Source of the DNA: JAAZBA01 sp964461815
GTDB lineage: Bacteria; Bacillota; Clostridia; Oscillospirales; QAMX01
Length of the DNA: 64,000 nucleotides
Assembly: GCA_964461815.1 (NCBI GenBank)
Contig: CAYWVF010000004.1
Span: forward strand, 62,001 to 126,000
Reading direction: 5' to 3'
Positions 45,104 through 53,805 of the stretch are shown here, piece after piece (positions within the stretch are counted from its first letter, which is position 1; the number at the start of each line of letters is the position of its first letter). The notes below the pieces were generated by a model. The model ran no database searches. It was not told where the DNA came from and saw only the letters and a program-made list of their open reading frames with translations. The position numbers were made by a program, and so were the translations under genes.

Positions 45104-46087
45104 CTAGTTGTCAAGACGTATTCGAGGATCGATAATTGCCAACGCAATGTCGGAAATAAATACACCGACAAGTGTCATAGCACTTTGAAAGAGTAATATC
45201 GTTCCTGCCAGATACATATCCTGAGCCTTCAATGCGTTCAGCATCAGAGGGCCCATAGTAGGCAGATTCAGCACGATACCCGCAATAGTTTCACCGGAAA
45301 TCAGTGATGGAATAGCCAGACCAATAGCTCCCATATTAGGAATAACTGCCATACGGAAGGGGTATTTGATCAAAAGCTTGGTTTCCTTCATACCTTTAGC
45401 TCTGGCAGTAGTTACGTATGGTCTGTTGATCTCGTCCAGCATGTTGGCACGTACTCCCTTGAAGCTCATTTGTGAAAACGTTACAACAGAAATTGGAAGC
45501 AGAAGATGCTTAAAACCGTCCACAAACTTGTCCCAACTCATGGGTGCGTTTAAATACTCTCTTGAATACAATCCTGCATAACTCTTTCCACCCGTTAAAT
45601 TAAACACAAGCAGCAATGCCAGAAGTGCAAGTACAAAGGCTGGTATTGATTGTCCGAGTACACCTAAGGTGGAAAACACATAGTCGATAAACTTATTCTT
45701 ATGCAGCGCCGACTCATATCCCATATACAGCTGAATAATGGTAGTGGTGAAAAATACGATCACAGCTATCAAGAGTGATACCTTAAAGCATGGTGCGATA
45801 GCTTCCAATACAGGCTTCGACTGCGACAGAGAATAACCAAAATCTCCTTTTGGAAAGCCGGATACCCACTTAAAGAACCGTATATATATAGGTTTATCGT
45901 ATCCGTATACCATTTTCAAACGTTCTAATTCCGTGGAGTCTACAAGCTCTCCCTTGGATTCCATATTGCTTATCATTGTTGTCAGAAAGTCACCTGGCGG
46001 AAGTTCCATGATCACAAAAGATACAATAGTGATGACGACAAGCATGATAAGCATATAAAACAGGCGTTTTACAAAATATTTACCCAT
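45104..46087 (-). CDS. Opp/Dpp-type ABC importer permease, first subunit (OppB-like)
   Basis: A 327-residue membrane protein with the OppB layout: helix at about 8-28, external loop (GDFLTTMISNMESKG ... GDFGYSLSQSKPV), five more helices and the EAA loop YVTTARAKGMKETKLLIKYPFR followed by ISGETIAGIVLNLP. Length is normal. It is separated from the binding-protein gene by 254 bases that hold a perfect 17-base hairpin, and it is followed by the OppC-like gene. The start follows AAGGAG. Confidence 0.92.
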   Translation of the reverse strand: MGKYFVKRLFYMLIMLVVITIVSFVIMELPPGDFLTTMISNMESKGELVDSTELERLKMVYGYDKPIYIRFFKWVSGFPKGDFGYSLSQSKPVLEAIAPCFKVSLLIAVIVFFTTTIIQLYMGYESALHKNKFIDYVFSTLGVLGQSIPAFVLALLALLLVFNLTGGKSYAGLYSREYLNAPMSWDKFVDGFKHLLLPISVVTFSQMSFKGVRANMLDEINRPYVTTARAKGMKETKLLIKYPFRMAVIPNMGAIGLAIPSLISGETIAGIVLNLPTMGPLMLNALKAQDMYLAGTILLFQSAMTLVGVFISDIALAIIDPRIRLDN

Positions 46088-46297
46088 AATTACTCCTTAT
46101 ATCTATCCATAATTATGACCATGCTTTGCTTATCAAAGCATATTACATTTCTTCGGAATTTACCGATTGTTTTACATTGCTGCAAACAATAAAAGTGGTG
46201 CTCGAAAATGAACTTTCCCGAAACATAGTTTATAAAAACATATTATTTGAAAATTTATTTTCAAACTTCACTCATTTAAACTCAGAATAAACGGTTT

Positions 46298-46334
46298 TGA
46301 TCAAAATGGGCGGCGTAGCCGCCCATTTTGATCA
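46298..46334 (-). terminator. Perfect 17-base intercistronic hairpin after the binding-protein gene
   Basis: TGATCAAAATGGGCGGC (46298-46314) and its exact complement (46318-46334) flank a GTA loop, eight bases past the binding-protein stop on the minus strand. Such strong hairpins after binding-protein genes stabilise their mRNA and cut transcription of the permeases. No strong T-run follows on the minus strand. The rest of 46088-46341 holds nothing gene-like. Confidence 0.7.
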
Positions 46335-46341
46335 TACAGTA

Positions 46342-48360
46342 CTAATTTTTGTAGAACATGCAGGGATTTACGTTAGCGCCTACGCCATATGCGAAGATAA
46401 CCCAAGGTTCGCCCTCTTCAGGAGCATTCTGGATATCATTGTGTACGATAAAGAACTGAGGCATGGTACGGAATGTAGAAATGGTTGGGAATATTTCTGC
46501 ACGTTTATCAAGGAATGCCTTTATGTTCGTCTTGAGTTCCTCAGCATCTGTTGTCTGCAGAACCTTCTGCTGGAGATCATTGAGCTCGTAGATATACTCG
46601 GGAGGCTCAATGCCGCTCTTACCACCGGAAACATAATACTCTGCCCAGCTGTATGCCCATCTCTGATCCCATCCGGTCGTGCTCAGACCGTATGCATTGA
46701 TATGCTGTTTTGTAGCCATCATCATACCGCCGGAACCGGAGGAAAGACCTGTAAACTCAAAGGTATTTCCTTTAACAGCTTCATCCCAGATAGTTGGGTC
46801 TACAGCCTGTACTTCTACGTTGATACCTACTTCCTTCCAGTAGTCGCTTACTCGTGTTCCGATATCGATCCATGAATCATCATAGGTAGGAATTATAAAT
46901 GAGAATACCATTTTGTTGCCGTCAAGACCAAGACGATAGCCGTCGCCGTCACGCTCGGTAAGTCCAAGCTCGTCAAGCATTTTATTTGCCAGCTCTGCAT
47001 CGTATTCAATATACTGTGTAGACAACTCCTCGTGGTAATAAGGAGATCCCTCCTTAGGACTCTGCTGTGCAATTGTAGCCTTAATATCACCTACGCTGCC
47101 GAACAGATTTACAAGCTCTTCACGATTGATAGCATGGGACAGAGCAATACGGAAATTCTTGTCGGAGAGCAGCGGACCCTTCTGTGGATCCTGATTGGAA
47201 TGGTTAGGCAGGATATTGAATTTATGTGTAAAGTCATCACTTGCCAAAGCTACTGTGTAGTTACCTGCTGCAGCATTCTCGGCAAACATCGGATAGTTTA
47301 CAAGAGATTCTCCCGGAGGTGCGCTGATGTAGTCAACCTCACCTGACATGATCTTCAGATTCAGTGTCTCAGTGTTGTCTACATACTCTACCTGACAGTA
47401 ATCCATATAAGGAAGCTGATTTCCTTCAGAGTCAACCTTAAAGTAATAAGGGTTTCTCTCGCAGGTATGTACAAGACCATCATCGGAGATAGACTTTACT
47501 GTCCATGCATACAGTGTAGGATACTCGGGGTTTTCATACCATCTTTCCAACTCGGTATACATAGCAGTCCATGTATCATAGCCCTTCTCATCAGCCAATG
47601 CATTCAGCTCGTCTACATCTACATATTTGCTGTTGAACTGCTTCATGTAATGTGATGGCTTTAACATGCTATAATCTTCCTGATTGATAAGATATGTGAA
47701 GGATGGATTGGGTACTGCAAAGGTAATTGTGAAGCTATAGTCGTCGATTACATCAAGCTTCAACATTTCGCCACCTGCCATATAGTTAGACGGCGGTGTT
47801 GAATACAGATCGGTGTTGCCCCAAACGTCTTCTACCAGATAGCGAACGTCCTCCGTAGTAACCGGTGCGCCGTCTGACCATTTGAGACCTTCACGGATCT
47901 TACAGGTAAACACCGTAGCATCCTCGTTATATGAGAATTCTTCCAAAGTGTTTGGAACCAGTTCTGTCAATTCCTGATTCCAGCCGATCATAGGCTCAAA
48001 AAAGCCCAAAGTCTGCCATGCCTGTCCTCTGTAAGCTGTAGGAAATGCGCCGTAGTAGGTGCCGCCGTATACACCAACAGAATTGGGTATCAGTGTAACA
48101 TAATTTGTAGGGATCCTGTCACTAACGGAATCTAATCCCATGGAGTCCAGCATAGGAGCCTGCTTGATACCATCGGTTTCCTCTACATCGGTCTTAGTGG
48201 ACGAGCTTCCCTGACTTGAGCTGTCAGCTTTCTGACTCGAACTGTCGGTCTTCTGACTAGAATTGTCAGACTGTGTTTGTCCTTGATTGCTACAACCTAC
48301 TGCTACAGCAGCTATCATAGCAATCGCCAGAATGAGTGATAATACTTTCTTTAGCTTCAT
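46342..48360 (-). CDS. Opp-type solute-binding lipoprotein (SBP_bac_5), 672 residues
   Basis: The extracytoplasmic receptor of the importer. The lipoprotein signal peptide ends AAVAVGC (cysteine 23). A serine/lysine/glutamine-rich linker follows (about 28-60), then the family 5 domain: FTCKIREGLKWSDGAPVTTEDV near residue 155, LKIMSGEVDYI, FRIALSHAINREELVNLFG, and a C-terminal lobe ending NVNPCMFYKN. At 672 residues it is longer than OppA/DppA (~540), with extra segments such as WTAMYTELERWYENPEYPTLYAWTV in pieces around residue 260. Large members often bind glycans or unusual peptides. It lies between the ATPase and permease genes. Confidence 0.92.
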   Translation of the reverse strand: MKLKKVLSLILAIAMIAAVAVGCSNQGQTQSDNSSQKTDSSSQKADSSSQGSSSTKTDVEETDGIKQAPMLDSMGLDSVSDRIPTNYVTLIPNSVGVYGGTYYGAFPTAYRGQAWQTLGFFEPMIGWNQELTELVPNTLEEFSYNEDATVFTCKIREGLKWSDGAPVTTEDVRYLVEDVWGNTDLYSTPPSNYMAGGEMLKLDVIDDYSFTITFAVPNPSFTYLINQEDYSMLKPSHYMKQFNSKYVDVDELNALADEKGYDTWTAMYTELERWYENPEYPTLYAWTVKSISDDGLVHTCERNPYYFKVDSEGNQLPYMDYCQVEYVDNTETLNLKIMSGEVDYISAPPGESLVNYPMFAENAAAGNYTVALASDDFTHKFNILPNHSNQDPQKGPLLSDKNFRIALSHAINREELVNLFGSVGDIKATIAQQSPKEGSPYYHEELSTQYIEYDAELANKMLDELGLTERDGDGYRLGLDGNKMVFSFIIPTYDDSWIDIGTRVSDYWKEVGINVEVQAVDPTIWDEAVKGNTFEFTGLSSGSGGMMMATKQHINAYGLSTTGWDQRWAYSWAEYYVSGGKSGIEPPEYIYELNDLQQKVLQTTDAEELKTNIKAFLDKRAEIFPTISTFRTMPQFFIVHNDIQNAPEEGEPWVIFAYGVGANVNPCMFYKN

Positions 48361-48416
48361 AATGTATCCACCTTTCTTTTTTCTGCGCTTTATTTTAATT
48401 TTACTTGCGCCATAAG

Positions 48417-49415
48417 TTAGTCATAGAGATGACAAGCTACGTAATGATCGCTGTTTTCTCCTCCCACAATTCTCAGAGAGGGACACTCAATGGAGCAACG
48501 CTCTGTTGCAAACTTACATCTGGATGCAAAAGCGCATCCCGGATAATCCTTGGACGGATCTCCTACCTCTCCGGTGACGGAGACATGTACCCTTCGATCC
48601 TCCGGATCTATTTTAGGTACTGCATCGATCAAAGCTCTGGTATACGGGTGAAGTGTATTTTCGAAAAGCTCATCAGATCCGCAGAACTCTACTACTTTAC
48701 CGAGATACATGACAAGTATACGGTCACTGATATGCTTTACCACGCTCAAGTCATGTGAGATAAACATATAAGAATTTTTGTATTCTGCTTGCAGATCCTG
48801 CAAAAGCTCAATGATCTGAGCCTGTACAGACACGTCCAAAGAGGACACAGCCTCGTCGCATATGACAAATCTCGGTTTGAGTATCAAGGATCTGGCAATA
48901 GAAATTCGCTGACGCTGACCTCCACTGAAGGCATGTGGATAACGCTTCATATATTCCGGACGCAGACCAACACGTTTTAGCATGGTCGCAACACGGTCAC
49001 TGATCTCGTCTTTTCCACATATGTCATGTACTAACAGTGGCTCGCCGATCAAATCTCTTACAGTCATACGTGGATTTAGAGAAGAATATGGATCCTGAAA
49101 CACCATTTGTGCTTCTTTTCTATAGAATTTCAGCTCTTTGTCAGGAAGTGTTGTAAGATCTACCTCTGTCCCATCTGCCTGAGTGTATAGAATCTTTCCT
49201 CCTGTGGGATTTAACAGACGTATAATACAATTTCCTATCGTACTCTTTCCACAGCCGGACTCTCCAACTACGCCCAAGGTCTCACCGAGCCGAATGTCAA
49301 AGCTTACATCGTTTACAGCCTTTACATGCCCTATTACTTTTTTCCTGAAGCCTCTTTTGATCGGGAAAAACATTTGGAGGTTCTGTACATCAAACAATTT
49401 ATTCTGATTATCCAA
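48417..49415 (-). CDS. Opp-type ABC importer ATPase, OppF-like
   Basis: 332 residues with Walker A GESGCGKST, signature FSGGQRQRISIARSL, Walker B FVICDEAVSSLD and switch FISHDLSVV, followed by the oligopeptide-family C-terminal domain with cysteine cluster (YPGCAFASRCKFATERC). Within Walker B the usual DEPVSALD reads DEAVSSLD, a small departure. It overlaps the OppD-like gene by eight bases. The two ATPases form the heterodimeric motor of the importer. Confidence 0.93.
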   Translation of the reverse strand: MDNQNKLFDVQNLQMFFPIKRGFRKKVIGHVKAVNDVSFDIRLGETLGVVGESGCGKSTIGNCIIRLLNPTGGKILYTQADGTEVDLTTLPDKELKFYRKEAQMVFQDPYSSLNPRMTVRDLIGEPLLVHDICGKDEISDRVATMLKRVGLRPEYMKRYPHAFSGGQRQRISIARSLILKPRFVICDEAVSSLDVSVQAQIIELLQDLQAEYKNSYMFISHDLSVVKHISDRILVMYLGKVVEFCGSDELFENTLHPYTRALIDAVPKIDPEDRRVHVSVTGEVGDPSKDYPGCAFASRCKFATERCSIECPSLRIVGGENSDHYVACHLYD

Positions 49416-50415
49416 CTGACTCGCCTCCTTTTCCGCCGATCAAATGACAGCATGCATAGTGACCCGGAGCGATCTCCTTAGACTCAGGAAATACAGTGTC
49501 ACAGAGTCCTTTCTTGCAATATTTACAACGGTTGTGGTAAGCACATCCTGCAGGAATATTCAGCGGATCAGGTACAGAGCCCTTGATGCTTGCCAGCTTT
49601 TCACCTTTTTTCATGGTCAATTTAGGTATAGAACCTAAGAGGTCGATAGTATAAGGATGTTGAGGATTTTTAAACAGTTCCTCAACCGGGGCTTTCTCGA
49701 TGATCCTGCCAAGATACATAACACATACTCTGTCACAAGTCTCGGCAATGATACCCATGTTGTGATTGATCATCATCATAGACATGTCATTCTTTTCCTT
49801 TAAATCTTCCAAAAGCTTTAATATCTGAGCAGACACAGTCACATCAAGCGCTGTAGTAGGTTCGTCTGCGATCAGCAGTAAGGGCTGACAGGATAGAGCC
49901 ATAGCGATCATGACACGCTGTCTCATACCGCCGCTAAGCTGATACGGATAATCATCCACCAGCTTCTCAGGTCTGGAGATCCCGACGGATGCCAAATAGG
50001 AAACAGCTCGTTCTCTGGCTTCATCCTTAGTCACGTCATCGTGCAGCCGTATTGCTTCCATGATCTGATTGCCTACGGTGTAGACAGGACATAGCGAACT
50101 CATGGGTTCCTGGAAGATCATAGAGATCTTTCCGCCACGGATCTTTCGAAGCTCAGGTGCGTTCCTTTTATATGAGGAGATATCCAATATCTGTTCTCCG
50201 TCTCTGAGCTTTATACTGCCGCTCATTTCGGCATTCTTTTCCAGAATACGCATCAAAGCTCTGGTCGTAACGCTCTTTCCACATCCGGATTCGCCCACAA
50301 ATCCAATGACTTCTTTTCGCCCGATATCAAAGCTGACGTTGTTTAAAGCATTTACAGTACCGTTGATGGTATGAAATTTTACATTTAAGTCTTTTACTTC
50401 TAATATCTTATCCAT
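49408..50415 (-). CDS. Opp-type ABC importer ATPase, OppD-like
   Basis: 335 residues with Walker A GESGCGKSV, signature LSGGMRQRVMIAMAL, Walker B LLIADEPTTALD and switch MINHNMGII, plus the C-terminal oligo_HPY region and iron-sulfur-like cysteines (CAYHNRCKYCKKGLC). The switch region has Asn in MINHNMG where many have HDMG, but the catalytic His is kept. It starts one base after the stop of the upstream glycosidase-like gene B, so the ATPases and this enzyme share a transcript. Confidence 0.93.
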   Translation of the reverse strand: MDKILEVKDLNVKFHTINGTVNALNNVSFDIGRKEVIGFVGESGCGKSVTTRALMRILEKNAEMSGSIKLRDGEQILDISSYKRNAPELRKIRGGKISMIFQEPMSSLCPVYTVGNQIMEAIRLHDDVTKDEARERAVSYLASVGISRPEKLVDDYPYQLSGGMRQRVMIAMALSCQPLLLIADEPTTALDVTVSAQILKLLEDLKEKNDMSMMMINHNMGIIAETCDRVCVMYLGRIIEKAPVEELFKNPQHPYTIDLLGSIPKLTMKKGEKLASIKGSVPDPLNIPAGCAYHNRCKYCKKGLCDTVFPESKEIAPGHYACCHLIGGKGGESVG

Positions 50416-50416
50416 A

Positions 50417-52492
50417 TTATTTCAAATACACATCCACGATGGTCACGCCGTTAGGTTGCAGCTTGACCTCGAAGCTCCTTTTCTCTACTACTTCGCCGGT
50501 ATAGGCATGTTGCAAAAGCCCCGATGCTTTTTCCATATAACGAGGAGGCAGAATAGGAAATTTGCTAATGATTTTCACGTCCTTAATCGGTCTATGCGGT
50601 ACCACAAAAGCGCGATGATACTTCACCTGACTATCGTTAAATAGGTATAGACGATAAGCACCGTCTGGCATTTGCAATACAATGTTCGGCTTATCGATCT
50701 CAAAAGGAATAGCATTGATCTCGTTTAAGATAAGTGCCATAGCATCTCTGAAACCGGTTGTAACCTTAGCATATACCAGAGTATCCATCAGAGTGTAGTT
50801 AGGTTCATCAACGTCTTCAACAGGTATTGGAAGATTTGGTGTACCGTCATCAACTTTCAACAATGCTTCTACCTTATCTCTTGTCTCATCGGATATTTCA
50901 CGTCCGAATGTAAAAGCTGTCATAGGATAGTCACTGAAATTATCATGTATGCAGATCACAGGATCGATACCGTAAGCCTTAGGATCAAAGTTAGGGCTTG
51001 CTGTACAAAGCACACTACCCTTGTTGTAAGCTGACACCGCTTTTTGTTCTTCATAACTTAGCATGTCAAAGTTCGGAACTACCAGAGTGCCGGAGAAGTT
51101 TTTTATTCCTTCCGGTTTCACAGTTGCTGCCAGGTTAGCTCCCGCTTTGCCAAGCTCATAAAACAGCTTAAACGGTGTCCAACGACGAGTATGAATATAT
51201 TCATGCAGCATGCCTTTGAAAGCGTATTCGGACCAGAGCATGGACGGTGATATCACCTGCTTTGCCTTAGCAGAAAGTGCGATTTCCATCCTCTCTCGTT
51301 CCCAATCCCAGTCGTTACGTGGGATGCCGTCGCCCAGACAGAGAAAATACCCGTCAAGAGCACGAGATGTACCATCTTCGTCTATCATATGATATGCCAT
51401 CATGGTGTACATATCCTTTTCATGTAGACAAGGTGCATGATGCATTGCGCTCCACTCCTCAGTTGCATCCTGTAATCCAAGCATGGATATCAAATGACCC
51501 TTAGGGAGATAAGCTGCTGTAGTGGATGCGATTGCCATGTAGCGGTGGAAATAGTAGGGACGTTCATCCTTGCCTGCGATATAGCAGCTTGCAGGTAAAA
51601 TATTGGCAGTGATATAGTCCACTCCCGCTCGTACAATGCGATTCAAATCTATACCGATGCAGTACAGTGTCTCAAAAGGATCAGTACAGTACATTCCCAG
51701 TACCATCACTTCCTTACCGATAGCATGTACTCTGGCACAGAGCTTTTTGAAAAACTGTTCCCAACGCCATGCGTGAAACTCTACCCAGTCCTCACGCAGC
51801 TGACCGTAAATATACTTTGCACGCTTTTCCTCAGCTTCTTTGCTGTCATCACCCATGGTATCTGCAACTTCTTGCGGTAACACATGACAGGTATGCATCA
51901 AAAACTGTTCCACAAAATCCGTAGAATATTCAAAGCTGTGCAGCATTCCTCCCGCAGGCGGACAAAAGCCGTCTGCCAGATGCAGACCTTTCATTTCATA
52001 ATCTTGCAAGACCTGACACACCTTGTCAATGAAGAAGTCTTCGTAATAGCTGCCGTCTTTCAAGCGTTTTAAGACAAAATGCCCACCGGCATTCTCAGCA
52101 CCGCCTTTGTAATGATTGTGGATCTCAGGATGATCCGTATTCCATTCATGATGAAAAGCATTGTTTAATGCTGATCCGAATATGCTTGCATAAAGACCTG
52201 AGCCTTTTTTACGAAGAGCGATGGCAAGATCACGTAGATCATAGTTGGTCCATGGCTGACGTTCACGCTCCGCATTACGAGGTATACCCCAGTAAGCACA
52301 GTTATCAGGTGGAAGCACATACTCTTTATCCATACCGCGATGCAGATGGAAAAAGTCAGAGTGGAACAAAAGTGCTGCAGCGCCGTCAGGGGTAAAACCT
52401 GTTTGATCCATAAATCTCTGTGCGCCTTTGTCGGGATCGTTTCGATCAAAGCCCAAAAGATTCATCCATATAAAAACTTTTCCGTCCTTCAT
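50417..52492 (-). CDS. Glycosidase-like protein B of unknown family (paralogue of 41785-43698)
   Basis: 691 residues, no signal peptide. It shares order and motifs with glycosidase-like protein A: FIWMNLLGFDRNDPD, WTNYDLRDLA, GLHLADGFCPP, FLCLGDGIPRNDWD near residue 390, TLVVPNFDMLSYEE with a following strand, and a beta-domain at the end (LQPNGVTIVDVYLK). Similarity is clear but moderate, so they are diverged paralogues, not recent copies. Acidic residues in the HLADG motif are candidates for catalysis. It lies between the M24-like gene and the ATPase genes. A cytoplasmic enzyme acting on the imported substrate is the best inference. Confidence 0.65.
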   Translation of the reverse strand: MKDGKVFIWMNLLGFDRNDPDKGAQRFMDQTGFTPDGAAALLFHSDFFHLHRGMDKEYVLPPDNCAYWGIPRNAERERQPWTNYDLRDLAIALRKKGSGLYASIFGSALNNAFHHEWNTDHPEIHNHYKGGAENAGGHFVLKRLKDGSYYEDFFIDKVCQVLQDYEMKGLHLADGFCPPAGGMLHSFEYSTDFVEQFLMHTCHVLPQEVADTMGDDSKEAEEKRAKYIYGQLREDWVEFHAWRWEQFFKKLCARVHAIGKEVMVLGMYCTDPFETLYCIGIDLNRIVRAGVDYITANILPASCYIAGKDERPYYFHRYMAIASTTAAYLPKGHLISMLGLQDATEEWSAMHHAPCLHEKDMYTMMAYHMIDEDGTSRALDGYFLCLGDGIPRNDWDWERERMEIALSAKAKQVISPSMLWSEYAFKGMLHEYIHTRRWTPFKLFYELGKAGANLAATVKPEGIKNFSGTLVVPNFDMLSYEEQKAVSAYNKGSVLCTASPNFDPKAYGIDPVICIHDNFSDYPMTAFTFGREISDETRDKVEALLKVDDGTPNLPIPVEDVDEPNYTLMDTLVYAKVTTGFRDAMALILNEINAIPFEIDKPNIVLQMPDGAYRLYLFNDSQVKYHRAFVVPHRPIKDVKIISKFPILPPRYMEKASGLLQHAYTGEVVEKRSFEVKLQPNGVTIVDVYLK

Positions 52493-52563
52493 TTGCTTGG
52501 TACTCCTTTCCGTAATATTTTGAAACCTCTATGCATAAGACCGTTTTATCGGTCAAATCCATC

Positions 52564-53757
52564 TTATTTTATAAATTCAGGGAGAAACTTGTCATTATAA
52601 GTAGTGATTCGCTCTGCACCGTTCTTACCAATGATATACACATCCTCTACTCGGAATGATCCCCACTCCATGCCTTTAAAGTATGCATCGATGCAGATAG
52701 CCATGTTTTCCTCAATGACTCGCTTGTTTGCTACAGAGAACACGGGTGCTTCACATTCCAGCATACCTGTGCTATGCAGACTTCCATAAGGACAATAATC
52801 AATATAACCTTTCTTCGTCAGATAATCTGTGTATGCATTCAGTACAACATCACATGTCACACCCGGCTTCATTAATGAAGAAGCAACATTCAATGCCTCG
52901 TATGCACAGCGTATGGCATCCTTCATTTTTTCAGGGATCTCACCTAAAATGTAGGGAGTGCAGGTTATACCGTTATAGCCTTCATAGCTTACACCGGCAG
53001 CCATATTGATGATCTCAGAATCACCGATTTGACGCATAGTGTTTCTACACATGCTGATATATGAATTGTCCGGACCTGTTGCTACCATTGGAGCAAATGA
53101 TTGCACATAGCTTTCGCCACCAAGACGAAGCATCTCACACTCAAGCATAGACTGGATCTCACGCTCGGTCATACCCTTAGTTATTTTTGGTACTACAGTA
53201 TCAAAGGTCTCGCTGATGATAGCACAGCACTTTCTGATGATAGCAAGCTCTGCCGGAGTTTTGATCAAACGCTGTGCATAGTGCTCTTCGTCAAAATCGA
53301 TGATCTCGGCATCTGCAAACACCTTTGCTAATTTGTTGTAGATCACAGCAGGAAAGGTGAGCTTACCAACTAAAGCGATCTTTTTAACAGTGTATTTGCT
53401 TTTTAATTCCAAAAAATACTCTTCAAAGTCCATCTGTCCCTCGGTGTCATACTCAAAACCGGAAACCTCACCGATCTCGGGAAAAATCTTTACAATAGAA
53501 TCGTCAAGCTTATTCTTGACCTGTGCATAGTCATAGCTTGCCTGACCGGAGCAGAGAGTAACTTCCCCTTTTGCAGGGATAATTATCGCTGCACTCTCGT
53601 TTACAGCTGCAAAGTCAGTGTAATATCTGACGCAAGATGGATCCAGCAGATTTGAAAATCCCATTAACAGATCTACATTCTTTTTTGCCATTGTAGCTCT
53701 TGTATTTGCAATACGAGCGGAAAATTCTTCTTTTGAAATTACGGGAAACTCTGTCAT
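52564..53757 (-). CDS. M24 (pita-bread fold) protein, creatinase/aminopeptidase-like, most metal ligands missing
   Basis: 397 residues with an N-terminal creatinase domain (about 1-130) and an M24 catalytic fold. In metal-dependent members two Asp ligands lie in patterns like DxGaxyxGYxsDiT. Here the stretch reads INMAAGVSYEGYNGITCT, with Asn and Gly at those sites. The His ligand motif is LHSTG (His kept), the HE.P motif reads CEAP, the first Glu site is Asp (ICIDAYF) and the second is kept (FRVED). So it is more like metal-free creatinase or another C-N hydrolase than Xaa-Pro aminopeptidase. The ATG at 53757 has AGGAG nine bases upstream. The substrate is unknown. Confidence 0.8.
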   Translation of the reverse strand: MTEFPVISKEEFSARIANTRATMAKKNVDLLMGFSNLLDPSCVRYYTDFAAVNESAAIIIPAKGEVTLCSGQASYDYAQVKNKLDDSIVKIFPEIGEVSGFEYDTEGQMDFEEYFLELKSKYTVKKIALVGKLTFPAVIYNKLAKVFADAEIIDFDEEHYAQRLIKTPAELAIIRKCCAIISETFDTVVPKITKGMTEREIQSMLECEMLRLGGESYVQSFAPMVATGPDNSYISMCRNTMRQIGDSEIINMAAGVSYEGYNGITCTPYILGEIPEKMKDAIRCAYEALNVASSLMKPGVTCDVVLNAYTDYLTKKGYIDYCPYGSLHSTGMLECEAPVFSVANKRVIEENMAICIDAYFKGMEWGSFRVEDVYIIGKNGAERITTYNDKFLPEFIK

Positions 53758-53805
53758 AATCATAATCTCCTATCTGATCTTATCGGTTATATATTTTTTT
53801 GGCGA

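Noticed and set aside
52564..53757. Plain Xaa-Pro aminopeptidase annotation
   Set aside because: The metal-binding Asp residues are missing, so the usual activity should not be assumed.
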